DNA of 64,000 bases from Thermohalobaculum sp039822785 (GTDB lineage Bacteria > Pseudomonadota > Alphaproteobacteria > Rhodobacterales > Rhodobacteraceae): assembly GCA_039822785.1 (NCBI GenBank), contig JBCBMO010000001.1, positions 372,001 through 436,000 on the forward strand. Reading direction: 5' to 3'. Below the pieces are notes generated by a model that saw only the letters and a list, made by a program, of their open reading frames with translations, made no database searches and was not told the DNA's origin. Each line of letters begins with the position of its first letter. Positions within the stretch are counted from its first letter, which is position 1. Shown piece by piece: positions 24,273 to 31,888 of this stretch. The position numbers and the translations under genes were made by a program.

Positions 24273-24905
24273 CTACCCGCCGCCCCTTCGTTCTCGCAAT
24301 TCCTTCCGCTCACCGAGCGCCTTCACCATGGTGGTACTAGAGGAGAAGCCGAGAACACGGCCCATGATGCCGACAGACTGTGTGGCGGTCGGAACGTAGC
24401 CGCAGCGCTCATAGAGCGCCCTCGCCCGCGGGTTTCGATCGATGACATCCAGGCGGACGGCGCGCAGGCCGCGATCAGCCGCTTCGCTCTCGATCGCGAC
24501 CAACAGGTCCGTGCCGATCCCCTTGCCACGCGCCGCCGACGCGACAGCAATGCCGTCCATCAGCAGAACGCCTGGCGCGAGCGGCCGGTCGAGGAGCGCT
24601 AGCAGCGCCGCCCGCCAGAGTGCGCCGAAGGGTCCGTAGACCCGTCGAAGTGCTTCGTACCCGCCACCGACAAACGCCCCTTGCACGGTCTTGAACCCGG
24701 CGACGCCCAGGAGCTGACCATGGCGACGGCAGATGGCAGAGAGGCAGTGTGCGGGGTCCAGCACCTCAGTCAGAAAGTCGAGGGCCCAGTCCTCTGGCCC
24801 CAGGATCGCGCCAAGTTTCCGTGGAAACGCCTGCCAATACAGCACCGCCGCATCGCGTCGAGGCACCGGCCCGAGGCCGCGCAGGATCTCATGGCCCCCT
24901 GTCAA
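24273..24905 (-). CDS. GNAT family N-acetyltransferase
   Basis: This 210-residue protein has a GNAT core: LMDGIAVASAARGKGIGTDLL carries the acetyl-CoA loop (ARGKGIG), followed by VRLDVIDRNPRARALYERCGY. Its substrate is unknown. The reading frame has no ATG near its beginning and appears to start with TTG at 24905, overlapping the end of the upstream unknown gene by 17 bases. It is the last gene of a rhodanese, unknown, GNAT minus-strand run. Confidence 0.82.
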   Translation of the reverse strand: MTGGHEILRGLGPVPRRDAAVLYWQAFPRKLGAILGPEDWALDFLTEVLDPAHCLSAICRRHGQLLGVAGFKTVQGAFVGGGYEALRRVYGPFGALWRAALLALLDRPLAPGVLLMDGIAVASAARGKGIGTDLLVAIESEAADRGLRAVRLDVIDRNPRARALYERCGYVPTATQSVGIMGRVLGFSSSTTMVKALGERKELRERRGGG

Positions 24906-25296
24906 GGCACCGTCTCTCGCGCCGGGGCACCGCCGCGAACCAGCGCGGCTCGGGCGTCTGCGGGATCTCCGCGCCGATGATCTCCGTGAGGGCAGCCATG
25001 ACGCGGCCGCACCCGTTCCAGCGGTTCGCTTCGCGCGCTACCGCTTCCTCGCTCCCCTCGGACAGGGTCGTCGCCAGGGCCCGTAGGCCCGAGGCAGAGA
25101 GGGTATCCTCGGCCTGCACGGCGCTGGCGATGGCGTAGAGGAGTTCGGTCCGCCGGCGGTCCATCAGGAAGCGATAGCCCTGGCGCGGGGGGATCGGGGT
25201 CGCCACGCGGCGCGACCCCTCGATCGCGAACCACAGCACCCCGTCCTCGCGCCACATGGCGTAGCGGCCGGGCCAGGCGAAGTGGGTCTCCCTCAC
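24889..25296 (-). CDS. Hypothetical protein, possibly starting within the rhodanese stop codon
   Basis: I do not recognise this 135-residue soluble protein. Visible features are a tryptophan/aromatic-rich N-terminus (THFAWPGRYAMW, VLWFAIEGSRRV), a basic RFLMDRRRTELLYAIASAVQ helix and an arginine-rich tail. A GTG at 25296 overlaps the rhodanese stop codon as GTGA, which makes a translationally coupled start attractive. The downstream GNAT gene overlaps its end. Coupling with the rhodanese suggests a shared role that is not evident from sequence. Confidence 0.6.
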   Translation of the reverse strand: MRETHFAWPGRYAMWREDGVLWFAIEGSRRVATPIPPRQGYRFLMDRRRTELLYAIASAVQAEDTLSASGLRALATTLSEGSEEAVAREANRWNGCGRVMAALTEIIGAEIPQTPEPRWFAAVPRRERRCLDRGP

Positions 25297-25682
25297 TTTT
25301 TCTCGACCGTCTCCACCGGGGCGCCGGCGCGTCTCCAGCCCGCAAAGCCATCGTCGATATGGGAGACGCCGCTCAGCCCCATGTCCTGTGCCGCCTTGGC
25401 CGCCAGGGCCGAGCGCTGTCCGCCGGCACAGTAGAAGACGAAGCGCTTCTCCTGCTGAAAGACGTCCTTCGCATAGGGGCTTTCCGTGTCGATCCAGAAC
25501 TCCAGCATGCCGCGCGGGCAGTGATAGGCGCCGGGCACTTTCCCCTCCCGCCACAGCTCGCGGATGTCGCGCAGATCGATGAAGACGACATCGTCCCCCT
25601 GAAGGAGTGGGGCCGCCTCCGCGGCTGGGAAATGAGCCACCTCGGCGTTGGCCGCCGCCACCATCTCGCTTACTCGCATCAT
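25293..25682 (-). CDS. Cytosolic rhodanese-like protein
   Basis: This 129-residue single-domain sulfurtransferase has DVVFIDLRDIRELWREGKVPGA and the active loop CAGGQRSA with the catalytic cysteine. No signal peptide is present. Two adjacent ATG codons begin the frame at 25682. It is divergent from the luxR-type gene and shares a 98-base control region that contains a strong inverted repeat. The C-terminal VEKK is followed by an overlapping gene. Confidence 0.9.
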   Translation of the reverse strand: MMRVSEMVAAANAEVAHFPAAEAAPLLQGDDVVFIDLRDIRELWREGKVPGAYHCPRGMLEFWIDTESPYAKDVFQQEKRFVFYCAGGQRSALAAKAAQDMGLSGVSHIDDGFAGWRRAGAPVETVEKK

Positions 25683-25735
25683 GTCGCGCTACCCCTTGTC
25701 CTCTTTTGTCCACAGCCCTGGCAGCCTATCGTCAC

Positions 25736-25756
25736 CCAGTCGCTATTGGCGACTGG
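25736..25756. promoter_or_regulatory. Inverted repeat, candidate LuxR-type operator
   Basis: Perfect eight-base arms CCAGTCGC (25736-25743) and GCGACTGG (25749-25756) flank TATTG. It lies 25 bases before the LuxR start codon and 54 bases before the divergent rhodanese start. The 21-base length and dyad symmetry fit binding by a LuxR-type dimer, and autoregulation is plausible. Confidence 0.55.
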
Positions 25757-25780
25757 CGCTGCGTAGGGTCAGGCACGCGG

Positions 25781-26515
25781 ATGACACCGAACGACAGGTT
25801 GCGTCATTTCTTGGAACGGCAGTCAGAGGTTGTCGAGGACGACCAGCTCTGGTCTCTCCTCATCCGCTACTTCAACAGCCAGTCGATCCCACTTGTCAGC
25901 TATCACCACCACCCACCACCGGGCGGCGGTGCCATCAGTCTGGACATCCGGGCCGAGGGCTTTCCTGAAGACTGGGTGTGCCACTACATCGGCGAGAAGC
26001 TCTTCCGAGTGGATCCCATTCCCGACTTTGCCATGCGCACCGTGCGCCCCTTCTTCTGGTCGGAGGTGGGGCAACTCGGCAATCTCGTTGCCGAGCAAAA
26101 GGCCTTCATGCGCGAACTCGGCGCATCCGGCGTGGGTGACGGGATGGCGGTGCAGGTCTTCGGCCCGGGGCTCCGCAACGGTTACTTCGGCCTCGGCTTC
26201 GGCGGCGCCAAGCGCCCGGTGACGCCCGAGGACATCGGAGAATGGCAGATGGTCTGTCAGATGGCGCATCTGCGCTTCTGCGACCTCATTCCCATCGCAC
26301 CTTCCCTCGACTACGGCCTCTCGCGGCGCGAGCGTGAGGTGCTGGAGTGGATCGCCCGGGGCAAGAGCAACGCCGTCATCGGCGATATCTTGGATCTCTC
26401 AACGCATACGGTCGATGCCTACCTGCGTCGGATCTTCCTCAAGCTGGGCGTTTCCGACCGGACGACGGCCGCCATCAAGGGCGTCGGTTCGGGCCTGATC
26501 CAGGGCGATCTCTAG
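25781..26515 (+). CDS. LuxR family acyl-homoserine-lactone-responsive regulator
   Basis: This 244-residue regulator has an N-terminal autoinducer-binding domain and a C-terminal LuxR helix-turn-helix (LSRREREVLEWIARGKSNAVIG...). All six residues that define the AHL pocket in TraR-type proteins align: Trp65, Tyr69, Asp78, Pro79, Trp93 and Gly121. The three conserved DNA-binding-domain residues (Glu, Leu, Gly) are also present. It should therefore bind an acyl-homoserine lactone. No luxI gene occurs in the window, so here it is an orphan (solo). A strong inverted repeat lies in its promoter. Confidence 0.9.
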   Translation: MTPNDRLRHFLERQSEVVEDDQLWSLLIRYFNSQSIPLVSYHHHPPPGGGAISLDIRAEGFPEDWVCHYIGEKLFRVDPIPDFAMRTVRPFFWSEVGQLGNLVAEQKAFMRELGASGVGDGMAVQVFGPGLRNGYFGLGFGGAKRPVTPEDIGEWQMVCQMAHLRFCDLIPIAPSLDYGLSRREREVLEWIARGKSNAVIGDILDLSTHTVDAYLRRIFLKLGVSDRTTAAIKGVGSGLIQGDL

Positions 26516-26516
26516 T

Positions 26517-26534
26517 GTGACAACTGCGTGTCAC
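26517..26534. other. Inverted repeat directly after luxR-type gene
   Basis: GTGACA (26517-26522) and TGTCAC (26529-26534) form a six-base dyad starting one base after the stop codon region. No T run follows. The spacing does not fit a CRP/FNR site. It may be a weak terminator or an operator for the following degenerate receiver gene. Confidence 0.25.
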
Positions 26535-26661
26535 GGACCTACGTGACGCGCACGTCAACTTCGACTCACGTATAGATCCGGCATCGGGCGGTGCCGGGGC
26601 ACCCTCCGGTCTTTTGCACTGAATTTGCTGTGTCGCGCTCTCTCGACCGGAGATACCGAAG

Positions 26662-27054
26662 ATGATTCTAGACCCCGAGCGGCGGTTTCTGCTCGTAGAC
26701 GAAGATCGTGCTTATCGCCTCTTGCTCTCATCTTTGATGCGGCTGCAGGGGGTCGAGACGGACGAAGCAAGCACGCCGGAGGCAGCGCTCACGCGGCTTG
26801 CCGAACGGCCGGTGTGCAGCGTGCTCATTGGTGCAACGCACAGGGGGCCCTTCGCTCCCACGGTCGCCAGGCGGATCACCAGCCGCTACGGCGCCGCGCG
26901 GCCCTGCCTTGTCGCGCTGACCTGCACGCCGACGACGCTTTACCGAAAACGCGCCAAGACCGACGCGTTCGATGTGCTGCATGAGCGGGTTTTCGACCTG
27001 GACGGGGTGGACAGGTTGCTCTCCCAGCTCAGCGGCGCGCCGTGCCTGCCCTGA
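26662..27054 (+). CDS. Degenerate receiver-domain protein (pseudo-receiver)
   Basis: This 130-residue protein has the overall length and pattern of a CheY-like receiver. It begins FLLVDEDRAYRLLLSSLMRL, with acidic pocket residues Asp13 and Asp15. The phosphoacceptor Asp expected near residues 55-57 is missing (SVLIGATHRGP). The conserved Lys is also replaced (VLHERV). It is thus unlikely to be phosphorylated and may act as a constitutive or protein-binding module. A GGAGA lies nine bases before the ATG. Confidence 0.65.
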   Translation: MILDPERRFLLVDEDRAYRLLLSSLMRLQGVETDEASTPEAALTRLAERPVCSVLIGATHRGPFAPTVARRITSRYGAARPCLVALTCTPTTLYRKRAKTDAFDVLHERVFDLDGVDRLLSQLSGAPCLP

Positions 27055-27074
27055 CCGTCAGGGTGGAAACGGCA

Positions 27075-27103
27075 GAGAGCCCCGGTCCGGACCCGGGGCT
27101 CTC
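27075..27103. terminator. Bidirectional terminator-like hairpin between convergent genes
   Basis: Eleven-base arms GAGAGCCCCGG and CCGGGGCTCTC surround a short loop. It sits between the ends of the pseudo-receiver gene (27054) and the VPLPA-CTERM gene (27154). Neither side has a clear T run, so termination may be Rho-assisted. Confidence 0.5.
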
Positions 27104-27153
27104 AACTAGACCTAACAGGCGCGAGAATGCGGCATACGTGCCTGCTGTCGAGG

Positions 27154-27861
27154 TCACCGCCGCCGACGCAGCGCGGCGAGGCCGACGAGGCCCGTCAGTA
27201 GCAACGCGGCGGGCGCAGGCAGCGGGATTACCGCGCCGACGTCGCCGGGGATGATGCGCGCGCCGTCCGGCGCGGGGCCGAACTGTAGGCCGAGCAAGCC
27301 GATGCCCGAAGGATCGTTCTGGTCGAACACGCGTACCTGGGCGGAATTGCCGGAGGCGTTCGGGAACGTTCCCAAGGCGATCAGCTCCGCCAGCACGGTC
27401 GAGAAGTCGTCGGGGTCCGAGAACACGTCGGTGCCAAGGGTGTTGAGATCGACGTCGTCGTCCAGGGTGATCGGGATATCGGCGCTCGGAATGTCCTCGA
27501 GCGATTTGAGTTCGAACTCCTCCTCGTCGTCGACGTCGACCAACACGCCGGAGCCGGGCGACATCTGGAGGAACGTGCCACTCGTCTCGCCGAGCAGGGA
27601 GATCGAGCCCAGCGGGTCCTCGAAAAACCCGCTCTGGTCGTCCGCGGCCGTATCGGGCGTCGCGTCGTCGACCGTGAAGGTCACGAGGATCGTCTCGCCG
27701 ATCTGAAACTGCGTGAAGTCGAAAAAGGGCGTGTCGTTGGCTTCGATCACCGGACCCGCGTCGACGGTGATCGTTAGCGGCAGAGCCTGCGCCGCCGGCG
27801 CAAGCGCGAGAAACGCGGCCGCCGCGCCAGCCGATCGCAGTGGTTTCATCGTACGGATCAT
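27154..27861 (-). CDS. VPLPA-CTERM sorting domain protein
   Basis: This 235-residue exported protein has an N-terminal signal peptide ending AQA and an acidic, Asp/Glu-rich mature part. The C-terminal sorting signal consists of VIPLPAPAALLLTGLVGLAALRRRR-type elements: a VPLPA-like motif, a hydrophobic segment and a basic tail. Such proteins are processed by an exosortase, often in Rhodobacterales, and end up at the cell surface or in exopolysaccharide. The exosortase gene is not in the window. The start is uncertain among three nearby ATGs (27870, 27861, 27849). Confidence 0.82.
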   Translation of the reverse strand: MIRTMKPLRSAGAAAAFLALAPAAQALPLTITVDAGPVIEANDTPFFDFTQFQIGETILVTFTVDDATPDTAADDQSGFFEDPLGSISLLGETSGTFLQMSPGSGVLVDVDDEEEFELKSLEDIPSADIPITLDDDVDLNTLGTDVFSDPDDFSTVLAELIALGTFPNASGNSAQVRVFDQNDPSGIGLLGLQFGPAPDGARIIPGDVGAVIPLPAPAALLLTGLVGLAALRRRR

Positions 27862-27941
27862 GGTGCACACCGTTCTTAGTCGCCGAGAAAGGTCATGCTC
27901 CGTGGGTGCAGGATCGGCGCAGAACGGTTCAGGCGTAAGAC

Positions 27942-27968
27942 AAAAAAACCCCGCCGAAGCGGGGTTTT
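27942..27968 (-). terminator. Rho-independent terminator after fdhB
   Basis: On the minus strand a CCCCGC/GCGGGG stem with a TTCG tetraloop is followed by seven T residues. It lies 29 bases after the fdhB stop codon and thus ends the formate dehydrogenase operon without a cytochrome b gene. A shorter T run on the other side could also serve plus-strand transcription. Confidence 0.88.
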
Positions 27969-27996
27969 CTGATCTCTCAGCCGAGCGCTCGAGACG

Positions 27997-28590
27997 TCAG
28001 CTGCCCTTACGCTGGTACGCAGTGCCCCAGCCCCAGGCGCCGGAGCCGAAGCCACGGCTCACCACGCGCTCGCGGTAGATCGACGAGACATCGTCGCCAT
28101 CACCCGCCAGCAGGGCCTTGGTGGCGCACATTTCGGCGCAGATGGGCAGCTTGCCCTCCGCGACGCGGTTGCGGCCGTACTTGTTGAACTCCGCCAGGGA
28201 GTGCGTCTCCTCCGGTCCGCCGGCGCAGAAGGTGCATTTGTCCATCTTGCCGCGCGAGCCGAAGTTGCCGGCCTGCGGGTACTGCGGCGCGCCGAATGGG
28301 CAGGCATAGAAGCAGTAGCCGCAGCCGATGCAGAGGTCCTTGGAGTGCAGGACCGTGCCGTCGGCCGTCTGGTAGAAGCAGTCCACCGGACACACCGCCA
28401 TGCAGGGCGCGTCCGAGCAGTGCATGCAGGCCACCGAGATCGAGCGCTCGCCGGGCACGCCGTCACTGATCGTGACGACGCGGCGGCGGTTGATGCCCCA
28501 GGGCACCTCGTGCTCGTTCTTGCAGGCCGTGACGCAGGCGTTGCACTCGATGCAGCGCTCGGCGTCGCAGAGGAAAGTTACGCGTGCCAT
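27997..28590 (-). CDS. fdhB: Formate dehydrogenase iron-sulfur (beta) subunit
   Basis: This 197-residue ferredoxin-like subunit passes electrons from the molybdenum/tungsten subunit to downstream acceptors. Four [4Fe-4S] cluster motifs are visible: CIECNACVTAC, CMHCSDAPCMAVCPVDC, CIGCGYCFYACPFGA and the pair CTFC with CAEMC. It resembles FDH3-type beta subunits. It lies 16 bases after fdhA and is followed by a strong terminator. No C-terminal membrane anchor is seen. Confidence 0.93.
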   Translation of the reverse strand: MARVTFLCDAERCIECNACVTACKNEHEVPWGINRRRVVTISDGVPGERSISVACMHCSDAPCMAVCPVDCFYQTADGTVLHSKDLCIGCGYCFYACPFGAPQYPQAGNFGSRGKMDKCTFCAGGPEETHSLAEFNKYGRNRVAEGKLPICAEMCATKALLAGDGDDVSSIYRERVVSRGFGSGAWGWGTAYQRKGS

Positions 28591-28606
28591 CTGTCAGATT
28601 CCTCCC

Positions 28607-31504
28607 TCAGGCCTTCATGATCTTGCAGAGCGTGGCTTTCGTCTCCTGCATCTGGGTGACGCTGTCGTAGCCATAGGTCTGCGCGGTGTTGCAGCTTTCG
28701 CCGAGGACATAGGGATCGGTGCCCTCGGGATAGTTCGGGCGGCGATCCTCGCCCTGATAGAAGCCACCGAAGTGGAAGGGCATGAAGGCCACGCCTCGGC
28801 CGACCCGGTCGGTGACCATGGCCGCGACCTTGACCTTGCCGCCCTCCGGACCCTCGACCCAGACCTGCTCGCCGTTCTTGAAACCGAGCGTGTTGGCGTC
28901 GAAGGGGTTCACCTCGACGAACATCTCTTGCTGAAGCTCGGCCAGCCAGGGGTTGGATCTGGTCTCGTCGCCACCGCCCTCGTACTCCACCAGACGCCCC
29001 GAGGTCAGGATGATCGGGTAGTCCTTGGAGTAGTCGTCCTTCTGGATCGACGCATAGAGCGTCGGCAGACGATAGGCCTGGCGGTCGTCGTAGGTCGGGT
29101 AGTCGGCGACCAGATCACGCCGCGAGGTGTAGAGCGGCTCGCGGTGGAGCGGGATCGGGTCGGGGAAGGTCCAGACCACGGCCCGCGCCTTGGCGTTGCC
29201 GAAGGGCGCACACTCGTGCTTGATCGCGACCCGCTGGATACCGCCGGAGAGGTCGGTCTTCCAGTTGGTCTTCGCCCCGGCGACACCGTCAATCACGGCC
29301 CGCTCCTCGTCGGTCAGGTCGCCATCCCAGCCGAGATCCATGAGCATCTGCATGGTGAACTCGGGGTAGCCGTCCTGGATCTCCGAGCCCTCGGAGTAGA
29401 CGCCCTCGGCCAGCAGGTTCTCGCCGTCCCGCTCCACGCCGAAGCGTGCGCGGAAGGTGAGGCCGCCCTTCGAGACCGGCTTGGACATGTCGTAGAGGTT
29501 CGGGGTGCCGGGGTGCTTCATCTCCGCGGTGCCCCAGCACGGCCACGGCATGCCGTAGTAGTCACCGTCCGCCGGGCCGCCGACCGCCTGCAGCGTGGTG
29601 CGGTCGAAGGTGTGCTGGTTCTCCATGTGGAGCTTGATGCGCTCCGGCGACTGGCCGGTGTAGCCGACCGTCCACATGCCGGCGTTGAACTCCCGCGTCG
29701 TGTCCTCGACGTTGGGGACGTTCTCCGCCTCCATGGAGATGTTCTTGAACATCCGATCCGCGAAGCCGAACTTCGTGGCGAAGCGATAGATGATCTCGTG
29801 GTCGGTCTTGCTCTCGAAGACCGGCTTGACCACCTCCTCACGCCACTGGATCGACCGGTTCGAGGCCGTGACCGAGCCGCGGTTCTCGAACTGTGTGCAG
29901 GCCGGCAGCAGGTACACGCCGTCGGTGCGATCGTGCAGTATCGAGGCCACCGTCGGGTGCGGGTCGATGACGACGAGCTGGTCGAGCTGGTTCATCGCCC
30001 TGTTCATGTCGGTGAGACGCGTCTGCGAGTTCACCGCATGGCCCCAGAGCACCATAGAGCGGACATTGTCCGGCTGGTCGATATTGGCCTTATCCTCGAG
30101 CACGCCGTCGATCCAGCGCGACACGGGGATGCCCTTGCCTTCCATGAGGTCCTTGGAGGCGAACTGGCTGAGCAGGAACTCGTACTCGTCGTTCGCTGCC
30201 GCATCGGCGGTCTTGGAGCCGGCCCAGACCCGCGCCCAGTGCTTCCACGACCCGGTCTTGAGGCCGTAGTAGCCCGGCAGGGTGTGGCTGAGCACGCCGA
30301 GGTCCGTGGCACCCTGCACGTTGCAGTGGCCGCGGAAGATGTTCGTGCCGCCGCCGGTGATGCCCATGTTGCCAAGGGCGAGCTGCAGCACGCAGTAGGC
30401 GCGGGTATTGTTGTTGCCGTTGGTGTGCTGGGTGCCGCCCATGCACCAGATCACGGTGCCCGGCTTGTTGGTCGCCATGGTGCGCGCCACGCGCTCCATC
30501 TGGCTGCCCGGCACGCCGGTCACCCGCTCGACCTCGTCGGGGGTCCACTTGGCGACCTCGGTACGGATCTGGTCCATGCCCCAGACGCGGGTGCGGATGA
30601 ACTCCTTGTCCTCCCACCCGTTCTCGAAGATGTGCCACAGCAGGCCCCAGATCAGGCCCACGTCCGAGCCCGGGCGGAACCGCACGTATTCGTCGGCATG
30701 GGCCGCGGTGCGCGTGAAGCGCGGATCGCAGACGATCACCGGTGCGTTGTTCCGCTCCTTGGCGCGGAAGATGTGCTGCAGCGAGACCGGGTGCGCCTCC
30801 GCCGCGTTGGAGCCGATCATGAAGATCGCGCGGCTGTTGTGGATGTCGTTGTAGCTGTTCGTCATGGCGCCGTAGCCCCAGGTGTTGGCAACACCCGCGA
30901 CCGTGGTCGAGTGACAGATCCGCGCCTGGTGGTCGACGTTGTTCGTGCCCCAGTAGGCGGCGAACTTGCGGAACAGATAGGCCTGCTCGTTGGAGTGCTT
31001 GGCCGAGCCCAGCCAGTAGACGCTGTCAGGCCCGCTCTCCTGGCGGATCTTGAGCATGCCGTCGCCGATCTCGTTGATGGCGTCGTCCCAGCTCATCCGC
31101 TTCCACTCGCCGCCTTCGAGCTTCATCGGGTACTTCAGGCGGCGCTCACCGTGGGTGAGCTCGCGCACCGCAGCGCCCTTGGCGCAGTGGGCACCCAGGT
31201 TGAAGGGGCTGTCCCAGCCGGGCTCCTGGCCCGTCCAGACGCCGCCCTGCACCTCGGCAAGGACCGTGCAGCCCACGGAGCAGTGGGTGCAGACCGTCTT
31301 CTTCATCTCGATGGTGCCGGCGCCGACCGCAGCCTCAGCCTTGGTCACCGTGCCGCCGACGGCGCCCAGCGCCGCCAGGCCGCCTACCGCGAGGCCGGAG
31401 CCGCGCAGGAACGCGCGGCGGTCAACGGCCTTCTCGGCCACATCGTTGAGGATCGAGCCGCTGCGGGGGCGTCGCGCAACCCCGCCCGTCTTTTTCCTGA
31501 GCAT
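28607..31504 (-). CDS. fdhA: Formate dehydrogenase catalytic (alpha) subunit, Cys type
   Basis: This 965-residue molybdopterin enzyme oxidises formate to CO2. It has a twin-arginine signal (DRRAFLRGSGLAVGG, RR at 29-30), so it is exported folded to the periplasm. Cys72, Cys75, Cys79 and Cys107 bind a [4Fe-4S] cluster. The metal-binding residue is Cys197, followed by His198 in ARICHSTTVAG, so it is not a selenoprotein. The C-terminal dinucleotide-binding domain is complete. The N-terminus MLRKKTGGVARRPRSGS is typical of the family, and AGGGAGAG precedes the ATG. Confidence 0.95.
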   Translation of the reverse strand: MLRKKTGGVARRPRSGSILNDVAEKAVDRRAFLRGSGLAVGGLAALGAVGGTVTKAEAAVGAGTIEMKKTVCTHCSVGCTVLAEVQGGVWTGQEPGWDSPFNLGAHCAKGAAVRELTHGERRLKYPMKLEGGEWKRMSWDDAINEIGDGMLKIRQESGPDSVYWLGSAKHSNEQAYLFRKFAAYWGTNNVDHQARICHSTTVAGVANTWGYGAMTNSYNDIHNSRAIFMIGSNAAEAHPVSLQHIFRAKERNNAPVIVCDPRFTRTAAHADEYVRFRPGSDVGLIWGLLWHIFENGWEDKEFIRTRVWGMDQIRTEVAKWTPDEVERVTGVPGSQMERVARTMATNKPGTVIWCMGGTQHTNGNNNTRAYCVLQLALGNMGITGGGTNIFRGHCNVQGATDLGVLSHTLPGYYGLKTGSWKHWARVWAGSKTADAAANDEYEFLLSQFASKDLMEGKGIPVSRWIDGVLEDKANIDQPDNVRSMVLWGHAVNSQTRLTDMNRAMNQLDQLVVIDPHPTVASILHDRTDGVYLLPACTQFENRGSVTASNRSIQWREEVVKPVFESKTDHEIIYRFATKFGFADRMFKNISMEAENVPNVEDTTREFNAGMWTVGYTGQSPERIKLHMENQHTFDRTTLQAVGGPADGDYYGMPWPCWGTAEMKHPGTPNLYDMSKPVSKGGLTFRARFGVERDGENLLAEGVYSEGSEIQDGYPEFTMQMLMDLGWDGDLTDEERAVIDGVAGAKTNWKTDLSGGIQRVAIKHECAPFGNAKARAVVWTFPDPIPLHREPLYTSRRDLVADYPTYDDRQAYRLPTLYASIQKDDYSKDYPIILTSGRLVEYEGGGDETRSNPWLAELQQEMFVEVNPFDANTLGFKNGEQVWVEGPEGGKVKVAAMVTDRVGRGVAFMPFHFGGFYQGEDRRPNYPEGTDPYVLGESCNTAQTYGYDSVTQMQETKATLCKIMKA

Positions 31505-31601
31505 TCTTCTCTCCCTTGGTACCTAGAGCCGCCCTTGGTGCCGGAGGGGCAATCGCAACCGACCGGCCGGGGCGACCCGCTGGGGCCTTGGTGACACCCG
31601 C

Positions 31602-31787
31602 TCAGAAGCGGGCGGTCTCCAGATACTTCTTCACGTGCTCGGTCTTGCGCAGACCCTCGCCCGCCGTCTCAGCGACCGCTGCCTCGGCCGCCTTCGGCGC
31701 CACGGCAGCAACTGCCGCCACCGGCGCGCCCAGGGCGGCCAGCTTCAGCATGTCGCGTCGGCTCGTGCTCTTGTCGTTGTCGCTCAT
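31602..31787 (-). CDS. Formate dehydrogenase region Tat-signal small protein
   Basis: This 61-residue protein consists of a twin-arginine leader (STSRRDMLKLAALGAPVAAV) and a short mature tail ending KKYLETARF. It matches the small family of Tat-signal proteins found next to FDH3 genes (TIGR02811-like). Its role is unknown; it may be a small subunit or an assembly partner exported with FdhA. A GGGAGAAG ribosome-binding site precedes the ATG. fdhA follows 97 bases downstream. Confidence 0.85.
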   Translation of the reverse strand: MSDNDKSTSRRDMLKLAALGAPVAAVAAVAPKAAEAAVAETAGEGLRKTEHVKKYLETARF

Positions 31788-31849
31788 CGCGCTTCTCCCA
31801 GGTTTGGCGAGCGTCCCCGCCGTCTTGTCCAGCGGCTCGGGCGCCGCCG

Positions 31850-31882
31850 AAAAAAAGGGCCGCGAGGATGTCCCCGCGGCCC
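31850..31882 (-). terminator. Rho-independent terminator after torD-like gene
   Basis: On the minus strand GGGCCGCG (31882-31875) pairs with CGCGGCCC (31864-31857) around a ten-base loop, followed by seven T residues. It sits seven bases after the stop codon of the chaperone gene. It therefore separates chaperone transcription from the Tat-peptide/fdhA/fdhB unit. Confidence 0.82.
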
Positions 31883-31888
31883 GATCCA

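Noticed and set aside
25607..26515. A luxI-type synthase paired with the LuxR regulator
   Set aside because: No reading frame nearby has autoinducer-synthase motifs. OlsB is an N-acyltransferase of ornithine-lipid synthesis, not a LuxI.
26516..26537. CRP/FNR-type binding site TGTGA...TCAC
   Set aside because: The spacing between half sites is ten bases rather than six (CRP) or four (FNR).
30900..30920. Selenocysteine in the formate dehydrogenase alpha subunit
   Set aside because: The metal-ligand position is an ordinary Cys codon (ARICHS) and no in-frame stop interrupts the gene.
28400..31594. A plus-strand open frame of more than 1000 codons opposite fdhA
   Set aside because: It is the mirror of a high-GC gene in the matching frame. 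Its translation is rich in His, Arg, Val and Gly, with no family signature, whereas the minus strand encodes a textbook formate dehydrogenase.
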